From positions 33,659 through 97,658 of the forward strand of contig NQMI01000006.1 of the NCBI GenBank assembly GCA_002270565.1: DNA of 64,000 nt, written 5' to 3'. Positions 1-13,080 of this stretch are shown one piece after another. Below the pieces are notes generated by a model that was not told the DNA's origin, ran no database searches, and was given only the letters and a program-made list of their open reading frames with translations. A program made the position numbers and the translations under genes. Within the stretch, counting starts at the first letter, position 1. Each line of letters begins with the position of its first letter. The DNA comes from Stenocarpella maydis (taxonomy: Eukaryota; Ascomycota; Sordariomycetes; Diaporthales; Diaporthaceae).

Positions 1-820
1 TACTATTTAGTAGTAATAATTATAAGTTTATATAGTCTATTTCTTTAGCCTAAAGTAATAGGAGTATTACTTCTTAAGGCTTATTTAGAGTATTATTTGC
101 TAGGAGTAATAGGTGTATATGAGCGTCTAGATTATCTAGAGCGATAGTATTGCTCTAACTGCCTTAGTTATCCTTTTGATCTGTTATGTGATCTTATTAG
201 GTCGTGCTACTTCCTACTGGTGTGTCCAGCTGGCCGGTGGGGTTTATCTGCGCCTTTAGGGGATCAATAGTTAGTTCCTGGTTCTATTCTTATTACGTTC
301 GTGACATCCCTCCTTATGTAAGCAAGTGATCTAGGTTCTGTGCACTAATAGCCGTGATTCTTCCTATAGGCCTAGCTAGCTGGCCTGTGGGGTTTATCTG
401 CGCCTCTAGGTGACTAACAGTCCGTTTCTGGTTTCTATTCCTGTTACGTTCGTAACACTAAGGAGGGTTTATTAAAGACATTAAAGAGGAGTTTTAGACA
501 TTAGAAAATATACCTATTAATAAAGAAGTATTTAAAGGCTTTAGTAATAAAGAATTAGATATTAAGAATAAAGAGGATATTTTAATATTAATTATTATAA
601 GATCTAAGTATGGAATAAAGTAGCTGGCTAGATATATGAATTAGTTACCTTCTAAGCTTTAATTTGCTATGTAAATTAACTCTTAATACTAAGTATTAAG
701 TATTTTATATGCATTGTGAGTTTGGGCAGTTTATATGTGGCTCCTCGTTCTACTGGTAGGGGTGTTCTACTAGTGGGAGTCAGATGGTACCTGGTATAAA
801 TAAACATTACCCGCCTCAGA
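1..820. other. AT-rich, gene-free repeat debris
   Basis: No open frame of useful length is present. Base composition is strongly AT-rich with many TAG/TAA triplets on both strands, in contrast to the GC-rich genes that follow. It contains one imperfect direct repeat (listed separately). The composition matches the mutated block at the far end of the window, so this is probably the edge of another RIP-affected repeat region. Confidence 0.6.
228..458. repeat. Imperfect direct repeat, two copies of about 80 bp
   Basis: Positions 228-307 and 378-458 share the same order of words: AGCTGGCC, then TGGGGTTTATCTGCGCCT, then TAGG, then a TTCTATTC-like word, ending in ACGTTCGT. They differ at scattered sites, several of them C/T or G/A transitions. 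They are likely fragments of one repeat family. Confidence 0.6.
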
Positions 821-1495
821 TACCTAGGTACCTGGAGGTAACTCGGTATTTATGTAAGCAAGCAGCCCGTCCGGCCAATGGACCTCGAGCAAGATTATTT
901 GACATGTGAGTGACGTCAGAAATCCTACATGTGTCAGTCTTGGAGCAGAAAACTGTTGCCTTAGGCCACTATCGCTTATCGGCCGTAGAAAAGCCCAAAG
1001 GGGTGGCCTGTGCAAGACTGGTCAGAAATTTCAGAAGGCAGAACCCCACCACAGCTAACATTACTCAACCGGCCTGTCAGCCTGTGTGCCTGTGAATCCA
1101 TCGCTCGCCCACTTACACCATTAGCACTGTGGCTTCTAACACCCAGCGAAGGCTGAGGCGTCCCCTCTTCCTCACACTTGCCCCTCCCCACCTTTCGGCT
1201 CTGCTCTCTGGCTGGCCTTGGACTCGATTTTGATTTGCCTTCTGTCCCGACGAAACCCCGATTCCACCACCAAGTCGTGGCCATCTTTTTTTCCCTTTCC
1301 CTAGACTAGCTGACCTGGCCTGCGCTTGCCCGACCTCATTGTTTTCCAAAGGGTCCTACATCCAGTGCTAACCACACAATCAATACCTTTCTTTCCCCCC
1401 CTAACCTCCCATCACCTCCCTCCCCCTCCTCCCCGATTCTTTCAATCTGATACCCCTCCCGAGTGCCCAGGCACGGTACTCGCCACCTAGTCAAG
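821..1495. other. Upstream region of ARB1
   Basis: No gene seen. The first bases (821-835) hold a palindromic TACCTAGGTACC-type word that recurs elsewhere in the window. From about 1330 the sequence is pyrimidine-rich (CCTCC and TTTCTT runs), as is usual for fungal promoters and 5' leaders. Confidence 0.4.
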
Positions 1496-3587
1496 ATGGT
1501 ATCGGCATCCAAGGAGAAGAGACTGGCCAAACAGGCCGCCGATGGCAAGGGCAAGAAGACGGTTGCCTCCAGGTCCAAGGCCGGCTCCAAGAATGCCAGC
1601 GCCGCCGGCTCTGTCAACGGCGATGAGACCCCCCCAAAGCAGTTCGACGCCAACGGCAACCCCATCGAGTCTGACGAGCCCGCCACCTCGTCCGCCAAGA
1701 TGGGCGAGGTGCAGCGCCTCGCCGAACAGATGGACAAGTACGGCATCTCTGACCGTGTCACCACCGGCGTCCTGTCCTCCGTCGCCTCCAGCCGCGACGT
1801 CAAGATCACCTCGGTCAGCCTGGTCTTCCACGGCCGCGTCCTCATCACAGACAGCACCCTCGAGCTCAACTTTGGCCGCCGCTACGGCCTGCTGGGCGAG
1901 AACGGCTGCGGCAAGAGTACCCTGCTCAAGGCCATCGCCGCCCGCGAGTACCCCATCCCGCCCCACGTCGACATCTACCTGCTCAACGAGGGCGCCCCGC
2001 CAACCGACCTCGGCGCCCTCGAGTGGGTTGTCAAGGAGGCCGAGAACGAGATGGCCCGCCTTGAGACCGTTGCCGAGGAGCTCCTCGAGACCGAGGGCCC
2101 TGACAGCCAGGTCCTGATGGACCTCTACGATGTGCGTTGCCGCCTTGTTCCTTACCCGTACCCCCCTCCTCTCCCGATGCTGGCTACTGGGCTCTCGGGC
2201 ACCTGGCTGACATGCGTCTCACCGTAGCACATGGACAAGATGGACCCCTCGACCTTCGCCACCCGCGCCTCGCTCATCCTGACAGGTCTTGGCTTCAACA
2301 AGACCACCATTCACAAGAAGACAAAGGACATGTCTGGTGGCTGGAGGATGCGTGTCGCCCTCGCCAAGGCCCTCTTCGTCAAGCCCACCCTCCTGCTTCT
2401 CGACGACCCAACTGCTCACTTGGACCTCGAGGCTTGCGTGTGGCTCGAGGAGTACCTCAAGAAGTGGGAGCGCACCCTGGTGCTCGTCTCCCACTCGATG
2501 GACTTCCTCAATGGCGTGTGCACCAACATGATCGACATGCGGGCAAAGAATCTCCTCTACTACGGTGGTAACTACGACTCGTATGCCAAGACAAAGAGCG
2601 AGCAGGACACGAACCAGATGAAGGCCTACCAGAAGCAGCAGGATGAGATTGTCCACATCAAGAAGTTCATCGCCAGTGCCGGTACCTACGCCAACCTGGT
2701 GAGGCAGGCCAAGTCGCGGCAGAAGATCCTGGACAAGATGGAGGCCGACGGCTTCATCCAGCCCGTCATCCCTGACCGCATCTTTAGCTTCCGCTTCGCC
2801 GATGTCGAGAAGCTGCCCCCTCCCGTCTTGTCGTTTGACGACGTGACCTTCTCGTACTCGGGCGACCCCAAGGATGACCTCTACCGCAACATCGACCTCG
2901 GCTTCGACATGGACTCCCGGACGGCACTGGTCGGCCCCAACGGCGTGGGCAAGTCAACGCTGCTCCGCCTCATGACCGGCAAGCTCTCGCCGACCTCTGG
3001 CACCATCAGCAGGCATACGCATCTGAAGCTGGGCATGTACTCGCAGCACTCAGCCGAGCAGCTGGACCTGACCAAATCATCGCTCGACTTTGTGCGCGAC
3101 AAGTACCCGGACCGCTCCCAGGACTACCAGTACTGGCGCCAGCAGCTCGGCAAGTACGGCCTGTCTGGGGAGTCCCAGACGGCCCTGATCGGCACCCTGT
3201 CGGAGGGACAGAAGAGCCGTATTGTGTTCGCCCTGCTGGCCATTGAGAGCCCCAACATGATCCTGCTGGACGAGCCGACCAACGGTCTGGATATCCCGAC
3301 CATTGACAGTCTGGCGGACGCCATCAACGCCTTCACTGGCGGTGTCATTGTCGTCAGTCACGATTTCAGGTAAGCCGAGCGCCGCGCCCGCCGCGCCCGT
3401 TCCCATTTCCGTACTACCCGCGCGACATTTAGCTGACCCTTGTCTGTGTTTGTGTAACAGATTGCTGGACAAGATTGCGAAGCAGATCCTGGTGTGCGAG
3501 AACAAGACCATCAGGCCATGGGACGGCTCGATCGGCGAGTACAAGAACTACCTGCGCAAGAAGATGCTGGCAGCCGGTGCGGTCTGA
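1496..3587 (+). CDS. ARB1: ABC-F ATPase ARB1, ribosome biogenesis
   Basis: Three exons (1496-2131, 2228-3369, 3461-3587) give 634 residues; both introns are GT-AG and the frames join exactly. ARB1 is a soluble twin-ATPase without membrane segments that acts in 40S and 60S subunit assembly (known for yeast). Seen here: a lysine-rich N-terminus, first Walker [10 protein letters not shown] (about 134-142), signature MSGGW (about 247), first Walker B followed by DDPTAHLD, second Walker [10 protein letters not shown] (about 448), signature LSEGQ, and DEPTNGLD (about 560). Length is close to yeast Arb1 (about 610). The start at 1496 was chosen because the in-frame upstream methionine at 1463 adds only unconserved residues. 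The first ATPase site has Asp where ABC proteins usually have the catalytic Glu. The final exon supplies the conserved C-terminal lysine-rich end. Confidence 0.95.
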
Positions 3588-5975
3588 GCATCGTGACAGA
3601 AGAGGGGAAAAATTGGGGTCACGGTATAGGAGATAAAAGAGAGACGCCAGTTTCTTTTGTGGCGGGTATAGAAGGAGTGCACAGGTGCAAGCATCCTCAG
3701 GGCCTCTTGATAGAATGGCTGATATACTGGGTGGTCCTCTCCGGAGCAGCGGAGATTGGCCCATGGAGAGAGGCATAGGGATGTCTGCACTTGAATGATG
3801 AGGCCGAGGGGCCTTGTCCGGCAACGCGGCAGAGAAGCAGTGCGAGGACAAGGCCGAGGCGGCCTCGAGTTGCGGTACGGGCCGGCGTTTCAAATTTGAA
3901 ATCCATAGAAGTTGTCACCACAGAAGGTGTCTCGCGAATCTCTGAATCTACATATTCGGTATTGGAATGCAAGCCATGACCTGAGCACGCAGGTAGTCAT
4001 TAGCTGTCAACGCGATGTATTCCATTCACCTCGTCACCTGCTTATCTAGGGCGGGCCAGCAGCCAAGCTGTTAGGGGTCCGAGTGTCAGGTCAGGGGAGC
4101 CTGTGCCCTGTGCCCCGTGTCCCTGGCAGGGCTGGATGTCCCGGGGCCGTGGGCAGGCCAGTCAGTGCTAGCAGACCATGTTTGTCGGGAGTGTCTGGGA
4201 CTCTGGGAGTCAGCCTCAGCTTGGGCCACGACGTTCTAACACGGTTCCGGACTAGCGTAAACCGTTCCCCGATCCCCACCACGAAGCATCTGGGACGGAC
4301 CCCATCAGATGCTGGCTGACAAGGGGGGAGAAAAAAAAATCGAGACCAGACACACACACACACACACACACCCTACAGCCACGCGGCAACACTCGGACAG
4401 CCGGACAGCCAGACAGTCAGAGAGCCGTGGAACAGGGAGTGAGAGAAGGAGGCAGATTCACCAGCCCTTTGACGCCTTCAGTGCTCGCCCACGCAATGCA
4501 GAGCATCTCGAACTCTCTCGCTTGGTTCTGTATTGTCGTGCCTTGTCTAAGATGTAGATGGTTGTCGATACATACAATACAATACAATCATTGCCCTGCG
4601 TCTCCTGAGCTCGACCATGCCAGCTGCTGCATAGTGTGTTGTTCAATATCCTGAGGTTGATGGCGGCTCTGCTGCTAAGAGCTGACTGCACTTGTGTCTG
4701 TCGTGTGTGCATTATAGTAGTACCTACTTAAGTAGGTAGGCTGATATCGTCGAGAGAGGAGAGAGACCCCATCACTCGTGTGTTTCGTATAATTGCCTCA
4801 GCACGAGACTAGAAACCCCAGCTCCGGTGCAGCTCACTCAGCCCGGCTCATTAGGTCAGCCGGCAGTGATGCTTAGACGGTGGCACTCGGTAGTGACAGT
4901 TGGCACCGATGGCAAAAGGGAGCAAGCGAGAGAAGAGAAGGTGACGAGGCAAAGGGTAGATAAAAAGAAGTATTTCGCTGAAACAAGGAAATATCTACTT
5001 AGGTATTCTCGGCTGCTCCTTCGCACAACGGGCAGGCCATTATTTGGGCCGGCCCAGCCCAGCAGAGAGGTGAGGCAAGGCAAGGCCAGGCAGGACAGGA
5101 CAAGCTTGCAAGCCCAGACGCCGAGATCGACTGCGATCCTCGATTGTCGATTCTGCGCTAGCCGCACGAGATATAGATGCTCTTCTCGCTCGTGTGTGTG
5201 TGTGCAGCACCCGCACCGCACCGCACGCCACGCCCGCACACACAAGCCGCAATCCCCACGCAGGCCCACGACTCGATTCGACTCGACTCGACACCACATT
5301 CGAACCTGGCGAGATCTGACCAGCCCCCCATCCCCATCCCCGTCCACCGTCCCCATCCATCCCATCTCCATCCTAACCCAGTCCTCCTCCACCACCGCTA
5401 CCACCATCACCATCATCCTCATCCTCATCCTCATCCTCGGCTTCCACCTTCACCACCCTCGCCGAACCGAACCGACGGTCCCAGCCACGCACGCCCACGA
5501 ATACGCCGCACCGTCTTCTCAACACCAAGCTCCGCCTATTCACGATAATCCTCCCCACCCGGGCCACCGCCCTCCATCAACCTGCCGCCTTAGTCCGTAC
5601 TGCTCTCTGTCAACCACTATCACTTGACTTGACATCGGCTCATTGCTTGGCCTACCACCTCAGCCAAGCACCCACTGCTGCGAACCCCTCGTGCGGCCTG
5701 CCTGCCTGCCTGCCAGTCAGTCAATCTGATTAGTGACGCATCACGACCCGTGGCTCATCCTCGGAACGATCATCCCGCCCACGCACCAAGGCCCAGTCGA
5801 CCTCGAGCGTCGCCCAGCTGCATCACCCTCATCCCGGCGACCTGCCCAGACATATGGTGCGGATGGGTTGTCTCTGGCACTCCAAAGACAGACAAGATAG
5901 GAGAGACCTGGAGTCAGCCCTCTAGATCGGGCGACGGAAGGATCGATAACACAGCCAGCCAGGCAGATCAGCAGG
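3588..5975. other. Intergenic region, ARB1 3' end to INO80 leader
   Basis: No supported gene in 2.4 kb. It holds a (CA)n microsatellite at 4351-4371, a perfect 18-bp palindrome TACCTACTTAAGTAGGTA at 4721-4738, a (TCATCC)n stretch near 5413-5440, and CGACT repeats near 5275-5295. From about 5200 the sequence is C-rich with CACC/CATCC words, typical of a long fungal 5' leader. Frames predicted here are low-complexity and have no recognisable domain. Confidence 0.5.
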
Positions 5976-8900
5976 ATGGAGCCGAATTTCCACTCGACAG
6001 TGTTGCAGAGACCGCCCAGCTTGCACGACTATGAGGACCAACAACGCGACCGCGAGCGGGAACGAGAGCGGGAACGCGAGCGGGAACGCGGCACCAGCGA
6101 CCGGCGGCACCGCGACATTCTGAATCCGGTTCACCACGCCGACAACAACTCCAACCACCACCAACCCGCATCAACCTCCCACGCCTCTGGGCAGCAGCAG
6201 CAGCAGCACTCACACCCACACCATCACCACCAGCAGCCGCCGCCGCCACCACCACGGCACTCGTTTAACCTGCGATCGCCAACCCAGCCAGACTTCCACC
6301 ACGCCGCGCCGCCTCACTTCCCGGGCTCCAGCTCTGCCTCTCCCTCGTCAGCAGCACCTCCTGCCAGCGTCGCCGCCGTCGCAAACAGTAGCTCCAGCTC
6401 CAGCACAAATGGTACGGGCTCCGGCACGCGCTCGCTTCTGCACAACCCGTTCCTGACTTCGTCGGCCGCGCCGCCATCCCTGCCGCCACCAGTCCACCCG
6501 TCAACCATCGCACCTCCTCGCTCGCCCCTGCACGCGCCCCCAGTCTTTTACCCCCAGGACATGCGCGACCATCGCGACTCGCCGCGCGAGAAGACGGCAG
6601 GGAGCTTCTACGACCCTACCACGGATACCACGACCTCCACCAGCCACCGGAGGGTGAGCGACAACGGCTCCGCCTGGCACAGCGCGACCCAGACTGCGTC
6701 AGCATCGTCAGCATCAAAGGTGAGCAAACAAGGGCCAGCCCACTCCCCACAAGAAACCATCCGACCAAGTCCATCGGTCAATCAAAGCCCCGCCTGCCTG
6801 CCTGCCTGGCTTCTTGCGCGTTTGCTGCTTGCAGATTGCGGATTGCACCTCGTAGCTTGCTTTGCTTGCATTGGCAGTGGCCGGCAGCGCTTTTCTTTTT
6901 TGACGGGTGCCAATGCGTCCGGCACACGCCAAACCACCGCCCCCTCCACAACCGCGGCCATGTTGGCTGCTCTGACCAGACCAGCAACGCCGGCTGGGCC
7001 AAGTGGTTTCTCTTGTCCATCAACAGAATATCCATCATCCATACTCAAATCATCCAAACCAGTCAATTTCTCCCGTTCCCCTAGAAAAAAATCGCCATCT
7101 CACCACCAACACCTTCCTCTCTGTCTTTGACGTCGTGACCTATCCACCACCCCCCATCCATTCATCGTCTTTGTCGGCCTGCACGCCAGATTACCCTCTA
7201 TTTTTTGTACTCCCATCACCCGCCGGCATCTGCTAACAATCTTGCCCTGCCCTTTGCAGCCTCGCGATCCACTGAACAGGGACTACGACTATCCTCCACA
7301 GCCATCATCCGTCGATCGCTCTCCCTATTACAAGGCCAGCAGCTACAATTCTCCTGTCGCTGCATCCCTGCCGCCACGGAGTCCCGTTTCCCACTCCCAC
7401 CCGGCTGCAGGATCCATCAGCCCGCCCGCTGGAGCTCGTGCCATGGCATCGCCCAATGTGCTACAGTCGGCCCTGTCAGCTGGCACCACTTCAAATGGCA
7501 CCTCGGTGCAACGATCGCCACCTGCTCCCTCCGTGCTGCAAGCACCCGCTCCCCCCACAAGTGTAAGCAACCCCTCGATACCCGCCCACCCGCTTTGCAA
7601 CCCCCCTGGCTGACCAACCATCTTGCCAGACTCCAAGCCGGAATGTGATGTCCTTCGACAACATACTCTCCAACGCCGAGACAGAGCTGAGGCCACGGGA
7701 CCCGTCACCTCCGGCCAGTATATCGGAGCCTGCTGTCAAGGAGGAGAGGTCAGACGAGCCAGAGAGGCTTGAGCGGAAGAAGCCCGCCAGGAAGCCCAGG
7801 CAGCCCCGTGTGTCCGACATCAAGAACTCCGAGGCCTCCATCAAGGGGTCTTCGAGGCGGTCATCGTCCCAGAAGGAGAAGGAGCCACCAGTTGTTGCCC
7901 GCGTCCCCGCCAAGCGCACCGCCAACGGTCAGCCCAAGCAAGGCGGCTTCTCCGCGAGCAAGGAGAAGAAGATCAAGGACCAGATGGACCAGATGGACAT
8001 CGACCCCATCGAGGCCGACATGTTTGATGTGGACGAGGAACGCTTCGCCTGGCACCAGCGAGCACAGAGACGCCGACGTGCCATGGAGGGCCGTGAGGAC
8101 AGGCTCCACTCCTCACGCAGGTCCAACCTGGCCAGGGATAGCATCCGCCACCTGAGCTTGCACACAGACCTGGGCAAGCGCAGGTATGATGATATGTTCT
8201 ACGATGACGCGCTGCAGAAGGTCCGTGACCAGGAGATCATCGCCGAGAAGGAGCGCAAGAAGGACATGCAACGCAAGCGCCGACGCGAGAAATCCATGGC
8301 CGTCACCATCGAGCAGAAGGAGACGGCCCTCGCCAAGGCCCAGGCTGCGGAGCTGGCCGGCGACGAGGCGGAACGTATCAAGCACCTGCGCGAGGCCGAG
8401 CGCGCCAATAAGAAGGCACAGCAGACCAAGCTCATCCTGCAGAAGGGCATCAAGGGGCCGGCGCGGAACCTGCCTCCCATCGAGGTCAATCTCGAGGGCG
8501 GTGTCATGTCCACGTTCCAGGCAAGCGACATGGAGCCCGGCAAGGGCAAGGGCGGCAAGGCTCGCGGGGGCCCTCGGCCTAAGAAATCAAAGGAGCAAAA
8601 GCAAGCCGAGAAGGACAGCGCGCTGGCTGCCCAGGCTGCCTTGGACGCGGGCGAGGCGCTGCCGACCAAGGAGGAGACGAACAAGATCCGCATCAGGCTC
8701 AAGAAGGACAAGGCCCCGAAGGAAGACGCCGTCCAGGACCCAGAGGTTGCCGAGGCAAAGGAGCCCAAGGAGAAGGAGAAGGTCGTCGAGGAGCCCAAGG
8801 ACCCCCTGGAGACCAAGTTCCAGACCAAAGGCTTCAACCAGATCTATGACCAGATCTGGCGAGATCTTGCCCGCAAGGATGTCAACAAGGTCTACAGGCT

Positions 8901-11900
8901 CGCGAGCGAATCGTACGGGACCAAGGCCTCGAACCTCAAAAAGACGGCCATCCTCGCATCTAAGGAGGCAAAGAGGTGGCAGATGCGCACCAATAAGGGG
9001 ACCAAGGACCTGCAGGCCCGCGCCAAGCGCGTTATGCGTGACATGATGACCTTCTGGAAGCGCAACGAGCGGGAGGAGCGCGACCTGCGCAAGGCTGCCG
9101 AGAGGCAGGAGCTCGAAAACGCCCGCAAGCAGGAGGCGGACCGCGAGGCCGCCCGGCAGAAGCGGAAGCTCAACTTCCTCATCTCCCAGACGGAGCTGTA
9201 CTCTCACTTCATCGGCAAGAAGATCAAGACACACGAGGTCGAACGCAGCACCGACAACCCCGACATTGCCGCCGAGGACGCCGCCCCAGATCTCAGTGCC
9301 GTCGGCGCTGACGACGACGGCGACGGCACTGCCGCGCCGGGGACCAAGGTCACCAAGTTCGAGAACCTCACCTTCGAGGAGGAGGACGAAGAGAAGCTCC
9401 AGGAGATCGCAAAGGCCAACGCCGCCCATGCTCTCGCAGAAGCCCAGAAGAAGGCCAGGGAGTTCAACAAGGACGACGAGCCGGACGAGGACGGGGAGAT
9501 GAACTTCCAGAACCCCACGGGGATGGGCGAGGTCGATATCGAGCAGCCCAAGCTCCTCAACGCCCAGCTCAAGGAGTACCAGCTCAAGGGTCTCAACTGG
9601 TTGGCCAACCTGTATGAGCAAGGCATCAACGGCATCCTGGCCGACGAAATGGGCCTCGGGAAGACCGTGCAGTCAATCTCGGTCATGGCGTACCTGGCAG
9701 AGAAGTATGACATTTGGGGCCCATACTTGGTTGTCGCCCCGGCATCGACGCTCCACAACTGGGAGCAGGAGCTCCGCAAGTTTGTGCCCGAGTTCAAGAT
9801 CCTCCCGTACTGGGGTACGGCGGGCGATCGGAAGACGCTCCGGAAATTCTGGGACCGCAGGCACAACACGTACAAGAAGGACGCCAGCTTTCATGTCATG
9901 GTTACTTCCTACCAGCTGGTCGTGTCTGACGTGGCCTACTTCCAGAAGATGAAGTGGCAGTACATGATCCTCGACGAAGCCCAAGCCATCAAGAGCTCCC
10001 AGAGCTCCCGGTGGAAGTGCCTGCTGGGGTTCCACTGCCGGAACCGCCTGCTGCTGACTGGCACCCCCATCCAGAACAACATGCAGGAACTCTGGGCCCT
10101 GCTGCACTTTATCATGCCATCCTTGTTCGATTCCCACGACGAATTTAGCGAGTGGTTCTCAAAGGACATCGAGTCTCACGCGCAGAGTAACACGAAGCTC
10201 AACGAAGACCAGCTCAAGCGTCTGCACATGATCCTGAAGCCCTTCATGCTCCGCCGCGTGAAGAAGCACGTCCAGAAGGAGCTTGGGGACAAGATCGAGA
10301 TGGATGTCTTCTGCGACCTCACGTACCGTCAGCGCGCCTACTACAGCAACTTACGCAACCAGATCAGCATTATGGACCTCATCGAGAAGGCGACCACTGG
10401 CGACGACACAGACTCTGGCACACTCATGAACCTCGTCATGCAGTTCCGCAAGGTTTGCAACCACCCAGACCTATTCGAACGCGCCGAGACGACGTCGCCA
10501 TTCTTTACTGGCTATTTCGCCGAGACGGCCTCGTTCATCCGCGAGGGCAACAATGTGCCCGTGGCGTACTCGACACGAAGCTTGATCGACTATGAGCTGC
10601 CCAGGCTTGTCTGGCGAGAGGGTGGTAGGCTGTACAAGGCCGGGAATGACAACCAGAGGGCTGGGTTCCGCAACAAATACCTGCAACACATGATGAACAT
10701 ATGGACGCCGGACAACGTGCGCGAGAGCCTTGGCGGGAACGACTCCTTCTCATGGCTGCGCTTCGCCGACACCAACCCTCAGGAGGTGTACAAAGCGAGC
10801 CACCAGGACATATTCGCCCGCGCCGTGGAGCTGTCGAGGCGGAAGGACCGGCTGGCGTGCATGGATGTCGCCTATGACGAGGAAGGGGACCGGGGCTATA
10901 CACCGGCCCACGCACTGTTCCAGATCAAGGAACGAAACGACCGCAAAGCGCTGGCCGAAATCACGGACAGAGGCGTCATGAGCAGCCTCATGAACGTGGC
11001 CCGGGAGACATACCGCCATGCCGGGCTTGGCCATCTGGAGCCAGCCGGCCGGCCCGGGGCGGCCGCGCCACCGATCGAGGTGGTCTGCAACAGCCGCGGG
11101 GCCAACATCGAGCGGGAGGACACGTTCTTCAACGTCCCGATGCGCAGGGCACTGTACGAGCCCAACCCGGAGGAGCAGAAGGCCTTCATCACGCAAAAGA
11201 TCCCCAGCGAGAGCTTGCCCGTGTACGGGCTGTTGCCATCCCCAGACAACGAGAAGAAGCGCTTCACCAATGTTGCGGTACCGTCGATGCGACGCTTCGT
11301 CACGGACTCGGGCAAGCTTGCCAAGCTGGACGAGCTGCTCTTCAAGCTCAAGGAGCAAGGCCACCGCGTGCTCCTGTACTTCCAGATGACGCGCATGATC
11401 GACCTGATCGAGGAGTATCTGATGTACCGCAACTACAAGTTCTGTCGCCTAGACGGCTCGACCAAGCTTGAGGACAGGCGTGACACGGTGCATGACTTCC
11501 AGACCCGACCCGAGATCTTCATCTTCCTGCTGTCGACGCGTGCCGGTGGTCTCGGCATCAACCTGACGTCTGCGGACACGGTCATCTTCTACGACTCAGA
11601 CTGGAACCCGACAATCGACTCACAGGCCATGGACCGCGCCCACCGTCTCGGCCAGACCAGGCAGGTCACGGTGTACCGGCTCATCACGCGTGGCACGATC
11701 GAGGAACGGATCCGCAAGCGGGCCCTGCAGAAGGAAGAAGTGCAGCGCGTCGTCATCTCGGGAGGTGGCAGTGGTGCTGGGGTCGACTTCTCGGGTCGTA
11801 GGACGACGGAGAACCGCAACAAGGACATTGCCATGTGGCTCGCCGATGATGACGACGCGGTGGAGAAGATGATTGAGCGCCGCGAGCAGGAGCTCCTGGC

Positions 11901-12200
11901 CAGCGGCGAGTACGAGAAGAAGAGGAAGGGCGGCAGGAAGAAGAAGGAAGCCGTTTCCCTGGACGAGATGTATCATGAGGGTGAGCTATCCCGTCCGCTT
12001 CCGACCCTTGTCAGACCCCTTGGGAAACTAATCAGCGTTTGTTCTTAGGCGAGGGGCACTTCGACGACAACAAGGCGTCTGGAACAGCAACCCCGACTGA
12101 GGCGCCCGCGGCAAGCGGCAAGAAGAAGGGCAAGGGGTCCAAGAAGGCAAAGACAGCCAAGCAGCGTCTTGCTATTGCTGACGGCGAGGTTGACGCCTAG
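5976..12200 (+). CDS. INO80: INO80 chromatin-remodelling ATPase
   Basis: Four exons (5976-6719, 7260-7562, 7630-11980, 12049-12200) give 1849 residues with consistent phases. INO80 is the motor subunit of the nuclear INO80 complex, which slides nucleosomes and exchanges histone variants in transcription, replication and repair. The N-terminal 350 residues are low-complexity: an Arg-Glu run from a 12-bp repeat, His/Gln/Pro runs, Ser runs. Next come a charged coiled region, a DBINO domain (about 745-885), a SNF2 ATPase lobe from about 995 with DEMGLGKT (1021-1028) and DEAQ (1131), a long family-specific insertion, and a helicase C lobe with DRAHRLGQ (about 1684). The last exon restores the conserved C-terminal HEGEGHFDD and a lysine-rich tail. 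Intron 1 is long (540 bp) for this genome. The exact start within the low-complexity N-terminus is less sure than the rest. Confidence 0.96.
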
Positions 12201-12878
12201 ACTGTTTGCTTGTCGCATGCTTGTCCGTGGGGGTTTCCTTACTCGGGCCAATTATGACATGTTGGGGGTATACACGAGCACCTGCGCATGGTCTTGTTAC
12301 TTTATGGGTGGTTTTATTTTTGCATGGGGCAGCATGACTGCCAACAACAAGAGAGGAGAATGCCTCCATACTTGGGCAGACTTTTATGGATTGAAATGGG
12401 GGAGGGACAGTTTGGGCCGTTTTTGAAGTGACTGTTAGCCACGAGGGCCAAAGAATGACCGAGGGTCTGGCAGCGAAGCTTAGACGAAGATGTGACGGAG
12501 ATGGGCCCTGTTGAAGCGGGCTCATGGCTCGCTACGTCATGAAATGTACCGATAGATTAATAGACAGACAACCCGGAAAGATGGCGGTATTTAGCAAGAT
12601 GTACATGCACGACTTCGCGAGCGGACTTGGACACAGCTGCACCCATGATATTGCGCAATGAGCCAACCAGGTCGAGACCATAGAGCTTGTAGGACGGACA
12701 GGTCCGAAGCATGCATGGAAATGCAACGATACTGGCAGGTAATAAACAAGTAAACACGAGGTACGCGGAGACATACTGATCATCAACTGCTCACGAACTG
12801 CCTTCGGTGAGATGCATCCACGTTACAAAACCAGTTGATCTTGGTGAAGGGCCCCGCGCGCGCGGGGTTCATCCACCA
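12201..12878. other. 3' region of INO80, no gene seen
   Basis: No supported coding frame. It probably contains the INO80 3' untranslated region and terminator. Short open frames here have no recognisable motif. Confidence 0.4.
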
Positions 12879-13080
12879 TCAGCGCCCCAGCAGGGCCTCG
12901 AGGTCGTCGGCCTTGACCCCGTCCTCGGCACCGACCTCGCGGGCGATGGCGACGAGCTTGTACGTACATGAGCGGGACGGAGAGGTGCGAGCTGCTTATG
13001 TTGACGCCTGAGAGCAGCAGGGAAGCGGACGTGATACCCACGAGGCTGGCGGTGAGACGGTAGGTGGAGGTGCCGGCCAT
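12879..13080 (-). pseudogene. Relic of a DUF1772/anthrone-oxygenase-like small membrane protein
   Basis: From ATG at 13080 the frame gives about 37 residues with one hydrophobic helix and the words GITSASLLLSGVN and LSVPLMY, resembling the first helix of DUF1772 proteins. The frame then runs into arginine-rich nonsense. A second frame starting in the same place continues sensibly (LVAIAREVG, then ADDLEALLGR and a TGA at 12879-12881). The switch lies at an exact 4-bp duplication, GTAC-GTAC (12960-12967). I read this as a frameshifted, truncated gene: the later helices of the family are missing. An intron with donor GTACGT is an alternative, but no good acceptor and downstream exon were found. 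Family assignment is tentative. Confidence 0.3.

Noticed and set aside
4827..5627. 266-codon open frame upstream of INO80
   Set aside because: Low-complexity His/Pro/Thr/Arg sequence from CACC and CATCC repeats, no domain; better explained as promoter and leader.
8587..9621. 344-codon open frame on the minus strand
   Set aside because: Antisense shadow of INO80: Leu/Val-rich translation caused by GC-biased codons of the sense gene.
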